From UBA1309 sp047605645 (lineage in GTDB: Bacteria > Bacteroidota > Bacteroidia > Bacteroidales > Dysgonomonadaceae), in NCBI GenBank assembly GCA_047605645.1, contig JASGFJ010000016.1, forward strand, positions 1 through 64,000: a stretch of DNA of 64,000 nt, in the 5' to 3' direction. The notes below the pieces were generated by a model. It worked only from the letters and a program-made list of their open reading frames with translations, was not told the origin of the DNA and did no database searches. The position numbers and the translations under genes are program-made. This document shows positions 1-9,453 of the stretch, one piece after another. Every line of letters begins with the position of its first letter. Within the stretch, counting starts at the first letter, position 1.

Positions 1-195
1 TATGTCGATTTAACTTTACCGAAAAATGACGATTTAAAATTTGCTTATTACAATTGCCTATTCTATATCTTACTCGGAAGCTCTTTGCAGGCCAATGTTA
101 GCCCTCAACATTAGCTCAGTGAAACTCACGAAAGGATTCCTTTATTAGCACTGAGAGCAGCTCTTGCCGGCGAACGACTCACAAAAATAAAATAA
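1..195 (+). pseudogene. IS66-family transposase, decayed C-terminal end
   Basis: Read from base 1, the frame gives a typical IS66 TnpC C-terminus: AYYNCLFYILLGSSLQANVS, then QH, a stop, LSE and RIPLL. The TAG at 112-114 stands where the second copy at 3301 has TGG (Trp). Near 150-160 the reading shifts, and the usual ending QLLPAN is found in the next frame. Bases 221-229 (gatacttac) read GTAAGTATC on the other strand, which fits the GTAA-type terminus of IS66 elements. The gene starts outside the window and is dead. Family assignment is by recognition of the C-terminal pattern. Confidence 0.65.
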
Positions 196-337
196 CGACT
201 AAAATCTACGGCATATCTGAGATACTTACCGCGATAAATGCCCTTGCTGTCGGGCTAACGGTTGGTCGTTACCTGCCCCCGTAGTGAAACTTTCACCATC
301 TAGTTAATAATCACAGGCACGGCACACAATAAAAAAT

Positions 338-365
338 AAAGCACGGATTGTAAACTCCGTGCTTT
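338..365 (-). terminator. Rho-independent terminator
   Basis: A 10-bp perfect stem (aaagcacgga/tccgtgcttt) with an 8-base loop is followed on the minus strand by a T-rich run. It lies 50 bases past the stop of the gene at 418-1944. Confidence 0.75.
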
Positions 366-417
366 ACTTTTAGTAATAAAGTGAATTAATTAGTTTCGAT
401 CTATTTTGACAGTAAAA

Positions 418-1944
418 TCAATTCTTTAAGACTTTCTGCTTTGTTTTATTCCCATTGGAGTCAATCTTCTCTATTAGATAAATTCCTCTTGGTAAAGATA
501 TTTTATTTAAATCAAACTCTTTCACATCATTTTCCGTATAAACAAGACGAGAAGAGGATATAGAATAGATTCGAATATCGTATGATTCTTGCAAATCTTC
601 AATGTATGATTCTTGTAAATCAGTAAGCTTAGAAGCTTTAACATAGCCATTATCAGGGTCGATTTGTTTTGGAGAGTTAAACTGCAACACGCCTCCTTTG
701 CCTTCACCAAAGTCATTGTATGATGTGCAATATATTGTCCTTAATTGATTTCGATTTCCAATAAGTGATTTTCCTGTTAAGTAAACATAGCCTTTATCAG
801 TTGTTACCTCGGAAACCCCAGGATAGTCAGTAAAAGATATTCCAGTAGAAATCCGCCATTTATAAGTTGTGGCTCCATCGGAAAGGGCTCTAACCATAAG
901 TTTTGAACCCTCAGTCAGGTTTCCGCCTCCTGTTGAATTCAATATTACGTTACTTGGAGCTCCAACCCAAATTCGTTCTTTTGTATTATACTCTCTCCCA
1001 ATGTACTTTATTGTAGCATCAACAAAAATTTCTCCTTTTGTAACTGGATTAAATATGGCATTTATGCTTCCTTGTCCCGATACTAATGAAATATTAGCAT
1101 TTGAAGACCAATTTACGCTTTGTATATCAGATGCATTTTCCACTGTAAGTTCAATATCTTGCCCTATATTAATTGCTCTTTTGTTTGCAACAAGATAAGG
1201 CATTGGCAGCAACCTCAATTTCATATAACCACGCTTTGCAGCATAATACAACTGTTTATCTTTGTCATAATAATATTGTAGATACATAATGTAACCATCT
1301 TCACCTTCTACGGGAAGGTTCTTATTAACCTTGAATACCGGGGAAAAACTAGCACTATCTGTATTTGAAGCAAAATCTAGATTGTCTGATTTTCTCCATC
1401 TTATAATTATATTTTTATTTTCGGTGGGTGTGAAACCTGAATATTCGGAATCAAACACAACTTTATTTCCTTTAATTCCCGTGTCCCCTTCTGCCAATCT
1501 TTTAGGGTCACTTATATACCTCCATAAACCATAAAGATCCGAAGAACAATAATAGTTATTATTTCCGCCAGTACTACCACCAGTACTACCGCCATCGGTA
1601 TTAGAACCCGTTATTGTCACAGAACATGAACCTTCATACAACTCCCCTGATCCATTTTGGTAGGAGAAAGAAATTGTACCAATTCCTGTCCCCGTCCAGA
1701 CAACTCTAACTGTTCGAGAATCCAGATCTTGATACAATGTCGTGGATGAATTATCCTCAAAGCGACCATTTGTTATAGTCCACTTCGCTTTTGTTCCAGA
1801 AGAACTTGGAAAAGTTCCAGTTGCTTGATAACTATAAGTCAAATTTTTTTCAACATTAAATTCCCCTATGATATTTATAGGAATTGTAGAAAAAGCATCG
1901 ATTGACATGAGAATACACAAGATCAGTAGTAATTGTTTTTTCAT
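418..1944 (-). CDS. secreted protein with type IX secretion sorting domain
   Basis: A 508-residue protein with an N-terminal signal peptide (MKKQLLLILCILMSIDAFS). Immunoglobulin/PKD-like beta regions follow (about 25-115), then a GGSTGGSTGG linker near residue 120 and further beta-rich modules to about 435. The last ~55 residues (YDIRIYSISSSRLVY to the end, with LPRGIYLI) match the pattern of the type IX secretion type A sorting domain, so the protein is probably exported across the outer membrane and anchored or released. Just before that domain the motif DLQESY occurs twice in tandem. The passenger's function is not recognised. It has its own promoter and terminator and stands alone between IS relics. 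Confidence 0.75.
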   Translation of the reverse strand: MKKQLLLILCILMSIDAFSTIPINIIGEFNVEKNLTYSYQATGTFPSSSGTKAKWTITNGRFEDNSSTTLYQDLDSRTVRVVWTGTGIGTISFSYQNGSGELYEGSCSVTITGSNTDGGSTGGSTGGNNNYYCSSDLYGLWRYISDPKRLAEGDTGIKGNKVVFDSEYSGFTPTENKNIIIRWRKSDNLDFASNTDSASFSPVFKVNKNLPVEGEDGYIMYLQYYYDKDKQLYYAAKRGYMKLRLLPMPYLVANKRAINIGQDIELTVENASDIQSVNWSSNANISLVSGQGSINAIFNPVTKGEIFVDATIKYIGREYNTKERIWVGAPSNVILNSTGGGNLTEGSKLMVRALSDGATTYKWRISTGISFTDYPGVSEVTTDKGYVYLTGKSLIGNRNQLRTIYCTSYNDFGEGKGGVLQFNSPKQIDPDNGYVKASKLTDLQESYIEDLQESYDIRIYSISSSRLVYTENDVKEFDLNKISLPRGIYLIEKIDSNGNKTKQKVLKN

Positions 1945-1976
1945 AATTAATAATTTTAGATAAACAAAAGTATTGT

Positions 1977-2009
1977 CAAATATAACAATAATAACTAAAA
2001 TAAGTCAAA
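1977..2009 (-). promoter_or_regulatory. Bacteroidota promoter for the 418-1944 gene
   Basis: On the minus strand TTTG (2006-2009) is separated by 21 bases from TATATTTG (1977-1984), matching the -33/-7 consensus of the phylum. It lies about 33 bases upstream of the start codon. Confidence 0.55.
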
Positions 2010-2136
2010 ATAATTATTTTTTTTAAAAAACAACGCTTATTTGCTCCATGTATTAAGTAGAATTGGGTAATTCCCTAAAGCTTCCCTTTACCCCAGGCCG
2101 AGTGTCCATATTTATTATCAATAGATCGCTAATATT

Positions 2137-2353
2137 CTATTCAAACATTATCATAGAAAAATCCTCTCCGACACCGACAATATCGAGTGTAGAATACGAA
2201 GCTAAAACAAACGGCTCAAACCTACGTTTCTTGATTATCTGCTTTTGGATAGATGTATAGATATAATCCAAAGAAGAGAAGCTGTTGAACTGAAGTACGG
2301 GCTTTACTTCCAACTTTCCTTTCTCCTTGTCATTAAACAAAGTCAAGTCATAG
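2137..2353 (-). pseudogene. possible truncated gene cut by an IS relic
   Basis: An open frame runs from the IS boundary at 2354 to a stop at 2137 (starting GYDLTLFND, ending EDFSMIMFE). The composition looks protein-like and the upstream part is lost at the IS left end. No family is recognised. It may be chance. Confidence 0.25.
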
Positions 2354-3292
2354 CCCAAGCTTCACCCACAAAACTATTTTCCAGAAAAAACGAGCTTATT
2401 TTGCCTCTAAAAAAAACAATAACTAATTGCATATCAATAGATATCTTTTGAATAGCTACCTCAAATCTGAATTGTAGATTTGCTTGTGGAAAGACAGATC
2501 ACACCCCAAGAGGATTATTATCTTGAGATCACCTCTCCTTCAAAAACCATGACAGAAGCCTCCATGAATCGTCAATGGAAAGAGCGTTTTGAATGCGAGA
2601 TGGATAAAATCAACGAGGCAATTACAAAAAAGACGGCACCAAAGGCGACGAAAAAGTAGTTGAACGAGTGGGAAGAGTCATTGAACGTTGCCCATCTATT
2701 GCACGACATTATCAAATAACATGCCTGCGCAATCAGGAGAAGCCGGAGCAAATGCAAAAAGTAGACCGAAGCATCAAAGATAGCACTACAATCGACAAAA
2801 ATATAGGAGTTTATTTTCTGAGAACCAACATGAGAACCTTTGATGAATAGACAATCTGGGAGTATTACAACCTCATCCGTGAGATTGAATACACAGACAG
2901 CTAAAAACAGTTCTGAACCTGCATCCCATTTATCACCAATCGGATTCATACAGTGATACTCATTTGTTTTTCGGACTACTTGCTTATTGGATTGTTAATA
3001 CAATAAGCTTTCTACTAAAACAATCGGGAGAAAACCCTTATTGAACAGAAATAGTGAAACGCATGTCTACGCAGAAGTTGGTGAGCACACAAGCCGTCAA
3101 TGCCTTGGGTGAAAAGGTTAAACTCCGGCAGTGTAGCTGGCCGACAAAAGATGCAGTACGGATATACTCGACCCTAAATCTAGAACAAGCACCCTTTAAG
3201 AAAATAAAAATCTGTAGGTCACAGCCACCAACCGAATAAGCAGCCTGGAGGCATCTACCCGAGAATGTGAGGGAAAAAGAGTGAAAGTTAGG
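2354..3292 (+). mobile_element. decayed IS1634/IS4-like insertion sequence
   Basis: The left end reads cccaagcttcac (2354-2365) and the right end gtgaaagttagg (3281-3292), imperfect terminal inverted repeats. The same ends, better preserved, bound the 325-bp element at 52061-52385, where they are cccaagtttcac/gtgaaacttggg. Between them lies a broken transposase. At about 0.94 kb it is shorter than a full element of this family, so the interior is partly deleted. It sits against an IS66 tail at 3293. Confidence 0.7.
2486..3239 (+). pseudogene. IS1634-like transposase, broken
   Basis: The remaining frames give pieces of an IS1634/IS4-type DDE transposase: VERQITPQEDYYLEI, VGRVIERCPSIARHY, GVYFLRTNMRTFDE, a stop, then TIWEYYNLIREIEYTD, and finally STQKLVSTQAVNALGEKV with PFKKIKIC near the end. 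The YYNLIREIE piece matches the Y-(2)-R-(3)-E region that carries the last catalytic Glu. Several frameshifts and stops make it non-functional. The family call rests on these C-terminal motifs. Confidence 0.65.
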
Positions 3293-3430
3293 CTCAACAT
3301 TGGCTCAGTGAAATTCTTGAGAAGATTCCTTTATTAACAATGCCTATTAACAGAAGGCAACTCCTGCCCGCGAACTACCCACAAAAAACAAAATAACAAC
3401 AAAAATTGACGGCATATTTGGCATACTTAT
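3293..3430 (+). pseudogene. IS66-family transposase tail, second copy
   Basis: The frame QHWLSEILEKIPLL ... QLLPANYPQKTK ends at TAA 3394-3396 and is followed by about 34 bases up to the presumed IS end. It aligns along its length with 104-229 at the window start. It begins exactly where the IS1634-like relic ends, so that element probably inserted into, or recombined within, this IS66 copy. Confidence 0.65.
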
Positions 3431-3452
3431 AATACATCCATGCTCGGCGAAC

Positions 3453-3490
3453 AAAAAAAATAGTTATCGAGAAAGCTCGATAACTATTTT
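3453..3490 (-). terminator. Rho-independent terminator of the first sus pair
   Basis: An 11-bp perfect stem (tagttatcgag 3461-3471, ctcgataacta 3476-3486) with a 4-base loop and an 8-base T run on the minus strand. It lies just past the SusD-like gene. T-rich on both sides, so it may act in both directions. Confidence 0.85.
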
Positions 3491-3554
3491 ATAATCAAGA
3501 AATATCTTTATCCAACAAACCAATAAAGGCTATTCCGGACTAGTAAAAATTTTA

Positions 3555-5171
3555 TTATTGTGAAATTGCATCATTATAATCTGTTTCTGCAACTGGAATT
3601 CCCCAAGTCCACTTACTATGTCCAGTATCTTGAGCTTTGACAGTGACAGCAATTGCTGCATGTGCATTCCCTCCTGCAGAAATACCTAAACGGGTAAAAT
3701 CAAGCCCCCATCTTTTATAATCAAACCAGCTAAATCCTTCCCCCCATAACTCCAAGGTTCTGTATTTAACAATTTCATTAAATAGGTTAATGCCTGTCTT
3801 AGTGCAGGTATAGGTCGCATTTCTACCTGTAGAAGCATTTAGCTCAACCAAAGAAGCCTGTGCAGCAGATGTATTATTCAAGAAATAATTTGCTTCAGCC
3901 TCTATTAACACCATCTCAGAAGAGCGAATATGGCACAAATAAGAAACTCCGGGAGTATCAAATACCCAGAACTTAAGCTGTCCACCAAGATAATAATATC
4001 CAGCCTGATAAGGACTAGCCAGGCCTGATGGAGTTTTTGAATCTGCATATTCTTCAGCCTCATTTATCAAAGAGGTGTTTACAAAATAAGCATAAGTCTG
4101 ATTCATATTTGTTGACTTTGTTAAATCATAGTCAGGAAACTTGTCTTTAGTAAAAAACAAAGATTTACGAATATCATTGTTCGGAATCGAATCTGTTAAC
4201 TCTGTATTTATAGCTCCCGCTCCATAACGTGTATTGGTTGCATAATATCCATTACAAGCAAATTGTGTTCCAAATGACCAGTACCATTGATTCTCAGTAG
4301 CATCTCCATAACTACCTAAAATCCATTCACTAGTTGGTTTACAAAACCCTGAAGTATAGTCACTATTACTCATTAATGCATACCCATTTCTTGCCAATTT
4401 TGCATTTGTTAAAGCCGTTTGATAATCTTGCCTATTCAAAGCAGCTCTTGCATAAACAGCATAAGCTACATTTATATTAGGTAACCATACGCTACCTGAA
4501 GTTCTATCTTCTCCGGATTCTGTAAATAGAGATATTGAGCTTTGGCAATCAGAATAAATTTGTTGATAGCATTCTGCTAAAGTAGAAAGAGGCATATCAC
4601 CTGTTGATTCATCCAGTCTTAAAACCACCCCACTGGTAGCACCGTTATTTGAATCACTCCAACGATAAGAATATATCTGTAAAAGCTGAGTATAGGCATA
4701 GGCTCTAAAGGCATAGGCCTGAGCCTTAATAAACTTCCTATCTGCCTCTAAACCTTCGGCCTCGTCAACATGAGCAATTATCGTGTTTGCATTTCCAATA
4801 ATAGTATAATAATAATACCAAGGATAGGCAGAATACGATGATGAGGTTTGTGCATAATATAAACCATTCATTATTACAGCCCAACCAGATGCAGACTGAT
4901 TATAAATAAATTCATAGCTTGGATATTCGCCATAAATTGACTTTATTCTATTCTCTCCGGAACAGCCCTGAGAAAAGCTATATTGCTGATTACACATAAC
5001 TTGAGCAATTCCGTTAATGGCCATCGCAGCATTCTTTGTCGTGGCAAATACGGACGAAGTTCCAACAGAACCAGTTGGCGAGGTATTCAGATAGTCACTT
5101 GAACAAGATGAAAAAGCGAATAAAATAGCCCAAATACCACCAAGCAATATTTTTTTATATATTTTTTCCAT
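3555..5171 (-). CDS. SusD/RagB-family outer membrane lipoprotein
   Basis: A 538-residue SusD homologue. These lipoproteins sit on the cell surface as the lid of a SusC channel and bind the glycan or peptide to be imported. The signal peptide ends in a lipobox (FAFSSC). The TPR-like N-terminal part includes the AYAFRAYAYTQLLQIYS helix (about 150-165), and the C-terminal part carries the typical EAEANYFLNN and LWGEGFSWFDYKRW motifs near 425-490. It starts 27 bases after the SusC-like gene and forms one transcript with it. The ligand cannot be inferred because no enzyme gene lies nearby. The downstream side is an IS graveyard, so partner genes may have been lost. Confidence 0.93.
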   Translation of the reverse strand: MEKIYKKILLGGIWAILFAFSSCSSDYLNTSPTGSVGTSSVFATTKNAAMAINGIAQVMCNQQYSFSQGCSGENRIKSIYGEYPSYEFIYNQSASGWAVIMNGLYYAQTSSSYSAYPWYYYYTIIGNANTIIAHVDEAEGLEADRKFIKAQAYAFRAYAYTQLLQIYSYRWSDSNNGATSGVVLRLDESTGDMPLSTLAECYQQIYSDCQSSISLFTESGEDRTSGSVWLPNINVAYAVYARAALNRQDYQTALTNAKLARNGYALMSNSDYTSGFCKPTSEWILGSYGDATENQWYWSFGTQFACNGYYATNTRYGAGAINTELTDSIPNNDIRKSLFFTKDKFPDYDLTKSTNMNQTYAYFVNTSLINEAEEYADSKTPSGLASPYQAGYYYLGGQLKFWVFDTPGVSYLCHIRSSEMVLIEAEANYFLNNTSAAQASLVELNASTGRNATYTCTKTGINLFNEIVKYRTLELWGEGFSWFDYKRWGLDFTRLGISAGGNAHAAIAVTVKAQDTGHSKWTWGIPVAETDYNDAISQ

Positions 5172-5198
5172 AATAGTATCTTATTTAAATAAAAAAGT

Positions 5199-8100
5199 TT
5201 AGAACTTCACAGTAACTCCAATATTGTAAACCCTTGCTGTAACGAAAGTATCATTTTCTTCTCCGGAATCAGAGTAACCATTAAAAGTTGCCTGTGGATT
5301 TATCCCCTTACGCGCAGTCAATGTAAATAAGTTTTCAACTCCGGCTCTAAAGACTAATTCCTTAACACCTAAAGCCGTAAACTTTGCAACAGGAACATTA
5401 TACGACAAATTAATATTTTTCAATACTAAATAAGAAGCGTCAACCAACCATCTATCTGATACCCCATTATTGAAAGTGTTCAAGTTATTATCTACAACTG
5501 GTATTCCTTTAGAATTAATTCTATTTAGAGAGGTTTCAGTAATGCCGCTGGGAGTGCCATTCCATGATTTTAAAATATCTTTATGTAAAGCTGATGCAGA
5601 AGATGCAGATGTTGACATTAATGTTCTGTAACTAGTATCATACATTTTCCCGCCTAACGAATAAGTAAACAATACTCCTAATGAGAAATCTTTCCATTGA
5701 AGATTTGAATGAAAAGCTCCATAAACATCCGGAGTTGCAACATCAGACCAATCCTTCTTTCCATAAGTATTATCAGTTGTGTACTTATTCGTATTTCCAG
5801 CTTCATCTGTAATAGTAACTAATTTTCCATTAGCAGTTGCTGTAGTTTCTTTGTCAGGGTCAAGCGTATATAGGGAATTACCTGTCATCTGATCAACTCC
5901 GACAAAATGATAAGTAAAAAATTGATAAACAGAATGTCCCTCTGAATATTTCTGTAATCCATTTAAAATATCGGCACCACCAGGAAGTTTTATCACTTTA
6001 TTTCTTAAAAATGTTGCATCTGCACCTATATTCCATGTTAGATCTCTTCTTTTTACAACATCAATATCTGCTGACAATTCAAATCCATGATTTGATATTG
6101 TTCCAATATTTTGCCATTGCGTCATATTCATATTATCGCTATCAAATGGATATGAACCTGCTGACAATGGTAATTTTACTTGAAACAATAGGTCTTTAGA
6201 CCTTTTATCAAAATAGCCAATAGAAAAATTTAATTTATCAAATAAACGTCCCTCTAATCCTAAATCAACTGTTTGAGTTGTTTCCCATTTAATATCGCTA
6301 GCAGATATGGATTGTTTAACCAAAGAGCCTGTGCCTCCATTTTTATCTAAGTTATAAAGAGCCATATACCCATAATAACTAACAGGCGCATCGTTACCAA
6401 CTTCACCATAAGAAGCTCGTAATTTCAAAGCATCAATCCATTTTTTGGATTTAATAAAGTTCTCATTTGACATGTTCCAACTACCTCCAATAGAATAGAA
6501 ATTACCCCATCGGTTATCTGGATGGAATCGAGAAGAACCGTCACGTCGAAATGAAGCTTCTGCAAAATAAGTATTTTTATAATTATATCTTGCCCTTGAT
6601 AAATACGACTCAACTCTATATGAATCATTATAACCAGTGTAGTATGAATTGGTGGTAAAGTTACCCATTGTATAATTCCCCGTAACACTCATATTCGTAT
6701 TCATACCATAAGTCATTTTCGAATCATACGAATAATTCTCATGGCCAGCCATTATATCAATATGATGTGCATTAAAGTCATATCCCCAATTGATCAACTC
6801 TTGATATGTACTGTAATTATACTGATACGCATAATTAGAAAGTCGACCATTGTTAGCTGCTCCATCTCCAATATTGGGATTGTCATACTTCATTCTATTT
6901 AGAGTTCTATAATTTAAATCACCTTTCAAAGAAACACCAAACCCGTATGGCAGTTTTATATTTAAGAATGTTTGCGCACCAACTGTATTACGTCTGGATT
7001 CATCGCTATTATTTTTCAACTCATAAATTATATGCCGATTACTTAAATAGTCAGAAGTCGTGTCATATTGTTTATTTCCATTTGAGTCAAGCAAATAACT
7101 TCCATCTGAATTATGAAGATAAATTGGATAAACCGGAGCCATGGTACGCACTTGATAAAACGGATTAGCGTAATAAGTACTATATGCACTAGACAATTGG
7201 TTCTGGATTTGAGAAGATCCTGCGACATTAATTCCTAATTGTACCCATTTATTTGGCGTAAACGTTGAATTAATTCGCCCTGTATATCTTTTAAAACCTG
7301 TACTTATAATATATCCGTTTTCATTTAAATAAGATAGAGATGAATAAACATTATACTTCTCACCAACACTGTTTCCTGATACCATATATTCCTGGCGAGA
7401 GCCATTACGTTCAACCTCTTTACTCCAGTCCAAATCATCATAACCAGGTAGTAATGAAGCGATAAGCTTTCCATTCGAATCAAATAATGCGTTGTCTGCA
7501 GCATTATATATATTTCTCTTTACTAAATCTCCAATAAGATTCGCTGTAGCGTATGCGGAAGCCTTCGTTTCGTCATAGGATAGTGACGAAAGAGATTTAG
7601 CATAGTTTTTCATCCCCGTCCACTGGGTTTCCATCCATTGATCAGCACCTAATCTCTTATAATCACCAATCCCTCTATTGTAAATACCTTGGTTTATTGA
7701 TAAAGAAATAGAAGTACTCCCGCTAGTCTTTCCTTTTTTAGTTGTAATCAAGACAACACCATTAGCTGCTCTATTACCATAAAGAGCAGCAGAAGCTGCA
7801 TCTTTCAAAATAGACATAGATTCAATATCTCCAGGATTAAGATCGGTAATATTTCCTGCAAATGGAACACCATCAACTACATACAATGGTTCTGCTGCAC
7901 CTGCAACCGTACTTAGAGTTCCAAAACCTCGAATTCGGATAGATGGATTCGAACCCGGTTGTCCATAAGAACTATTCACCTGAATTCCAGAAGCAGACCC
8001 TTCAAGAGCACTCGCGACACTTGAAGTAATTCTTTTTTCAATAGATTTTGAATCAACAACGGAAACAGAACCAGTTAAAGATTCTTTTTTTGCTGTTCCA

Positions 8101-8423
8101 TAAGCAACAACAACAACTTCATCTAGAGCTTTACTGTCATTTAATAAGATAATTTTTTGATTGGTCTGAATCTCTACTTCTTTTGTCTGAGAACCGACTA
8201 GGGAGACAATTAACATTTTCCCATTTTGTGGGACACTCAATACATACTTGCCATCAGCATCGGTAGATACACCAATAGTTGTCCCTTTCACTGCGACAGT
8301 AGCACCAATTACAGGTTGTCCGTTTTCATCAACAACGACCCCGGTAATGCGCTTGTTTTGCGCCAAAGCTAGCCCTATATTTAAAAAAAGACAAGCCAAA
8401 AAAAGCATAAAACTTTTCTTCAT
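5199..8423 (-). CDS. SusC/RagA-family TonB-dependent outer membrane transporter
   Basis: A 1074-residue SusC homologue importing an unknown oligomer with its SusD partner. The signal peptide (MKKSFMLFLACLFLNIGLALAQ) is followed by a carboxypeptidase-regulatory-like domain (about 23-100). Then come the TonB-box region DEVVVVAYGTAKKESLTG, the plug domain with EPLYVVDGVPF and SILKDAASAALYGNRAANGV, and a 22-strand-type barrel ending in VGVTVKF-like sequence with terminal Phe. No N-terminal STN domain is present, so direct coupling to an anti-sigma factor is not indicated. The N-terminal ~100 residues closely resemble those of the second SusC at 10829-14038. Confidence 0.95.
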   Translation of the reverse strand: MKKSFMLFLACLFLNIGLALAQNKRITGVVVDENGQPVIGATVAVKGTTIGVSTDADGKYVLSVPQNGKMLIVSLVGSQTKEVEIQTNQKIILLNDSKALDEVVVVAYGTAKKESLTGSVSVVDSKSIEKRITSSVASALEGSASGIQVNSSYGQPGSNPSIRIRGFGTLSTVAGAAEPLYVVDGVPFAGNITDLNPGDIESMSILKDAASAALYGNRAANGVVLITTKKGKTSGSTSISLSINQGIYNRGIGDYKRLGADQWMETQWTGMKNYAKSLSSLSYDETKASAYATANLIGDLVKRNIYNAADNALFDSNGKLIASLLPGYDDLDWSKEVERNGSRQEYMVSGNSVGEKYNVYSSLSYLNENGYIISTGFKRYTGRINSTFTPNKWVQLGINVAGSSQIQNQLSSAYSTYYANPFYQVRTMAPVYPIYLHNSDGSYLLDSNGNKQYDTTSDYLSNRHIIYELKNNSDESRRNTVGAQTFLNIKLPYGFGVSLKGDLNYRTLNRMKYDNPNIGDGAANNGRLSNYAYQYNYSTYQELINWGYDFNAHHIDIMAGHENYSYDSKMTYGMNTNMSVTGNYTMGNFTTNSYYTGYNDSYRVESYLSRARYNYKNTYFAEASFRRDGSSRFHPDNRWGNFYSIGGSWNMSNENFIKSKKWIDALKLRASYGEVGNDAPVSYYGYMALYNLDKNGGTGSLVKQSISASDIKWETTQTVDLGLEGRLFDKLNFSIGYFDKRSKDLLFQVKLPLSAGSYPFDSDNMNMTQWQNIGTISNHGFELSADIDVVKRRDLTWNIGADATFLRNKVIKLPGGADILNGLQKYSEGHSVYQFFTYHFVGVDQMTGNSLYTLDPDKETTATANGKLVTITDEAGNTNKYTTDNTYGKKDWSDVATPDVYGAFHSNLQWKDFSLGVLFTYSLGGKMYDTSYRTLMSTSASSASALHKDILKSWNGTPSGITETSLNRINSKGIPVVDNNLNTFNNGVSDRWLVDASYLVLKNINLSYNVPVAKFTALGVKELVFRAGVENLFTLTARKGINPQATFNGYSDSGEENDTFVTARVYNIGVTVKF

Positions 8424-8716
8424 AGATTTTACCCAATTAGTTTAACACTATATTATTAATAAATGAAAATATTTCGATTATATAAAGTCCGGATTAACTA
8501 ATGTTCCCACCAGAACAAAATATAGATAAACATTCTAGTTTGATATTTATACTCAATTACCTAAATCAAAATTCCTTAAATTAACGTACCCTGTCTTAGC
8601 TATAAAACTCATCATAAAAAACGATATACAATATAATACAACAAAAACACCTTATTTTATATAATATAAATAGAGATTTTAACTATTTAATACCTAAAAT
8701 AAATAGAGCGTGAAGA

Positions 8717-8748
8717 CAAAAGTATACATATTTCCACCAATATGCAAT
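8717..8748 (-). promoter_or_regulatory. candidate promoter of the first sus pair
   Basis: On the minus strand TACTTTTG (8717-8724) fits the -7 element TAnnTTTG. A weak -33 element ATTG (8745-8748) lies 20 bases upstream. This implies an untranslated leader of about 285 bases before the SusC start. Confidence 0.45.
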
Positions 8749-9201
8749 ATAAAGAAGCACTAAACCATCCACTTTAACATTAAGCCCTAACACTTAATTT
8801 CAAAATGACACTATCCACACAGCAAAGAACAAGCCTATAACCTATTGATTTCCAAGAAAAGCAGAAGCAATCCACTTATCAAATATTAACAATATTTCAA
8901 AACATCACAAGATATCAAAAAATCTAATTTTAATATATTTTACACACTAAAACAGAAAAAAAAGCAGAAGAGGCTAATAAAAAAACAAGAATTAGACACC
9001 AAAAACAGATCTTTTAAAAAAAACTATAATAAAATTGTGTTATTCATACTTTATGATGTCGCGAAGTATACATGTTAATTCTAAATGTATCACAAATTAT
9101 TACTACAATTTCGGACTAAGACAAAGAGAATGGACATTATTGAATAATGTAAAGTATTCATAATGGATTGTATATATATCAGAGATAGGTGACATAGAAG
9201 A
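8749..9201. other. AT-rich intergenic stretch, no gene seen
   Basis: No frame with protein-like content, RNA gene or clear repeat was seen between the first sus promoter region and the small ORF at 9202-9345. Confidence 0.5.
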
Positions 9202-9345
9202 TTAGACATACCAAACTAATTCTGGACAACCACTTCCTCCCCAAAAGGCAATCGATCGAGTGATGCAAGTCTGTTTACAATTCGTACCATCCGGATTATA
9301 AAAATAACCAAAGCTATAAAAAGAAAGATAGCTGCTCAGATACAT
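9202..9345 (-). CDS. 47-residue Cys-containing ORF or gene remnant
   Basis: From an ATG at 9343-9345 the frame encodes MYLSSYLSFYSFGYF, then NPDGTNCKQTC and IAFWGGSGCPELVWYV before TAA. The three Cys, several Gly and Trp, and its compact composition look like a real protein end rather than noise. However, the start codon lies inside the terminator hairpin at 9318-9361. It is more likely the tail of a lost gene than a live small protein. No family is recognised. Confidence 0.25.
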   Translation of the reverse strand: MYLSSYLSFYSFGYFYNPDGTNCKQTCITRSIAFWGGSGCPELVWYV

Positions 9346-9361
9346 CCGGCAACTATCTTTC
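9318..9361 (-). terminator. Rho-independent terminator of the second sus pair
   Basis: Stem gaaagatag (9323-9331) pairs with ctatctttc (9353-9361), with a 21-base loop and a T5 run on the minus strand. It is about 90 bases past the SusD-like stop. Confidence 0.65.
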
Positions 9362-9453
9362 ATTATTTCAACATCTATCTAAATAGAGATTGTAGCGAAA
9401 GATTCCATATTTTTATTATTTCTGTTGAATTCAGAAAAAATATAGAATTACAT

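Noticed and set aside
2572..2949. 125-codon minus-strand frame
   Set aside because: It is antisense to recognisable IS1634-like transposase motifs on the plus strand.
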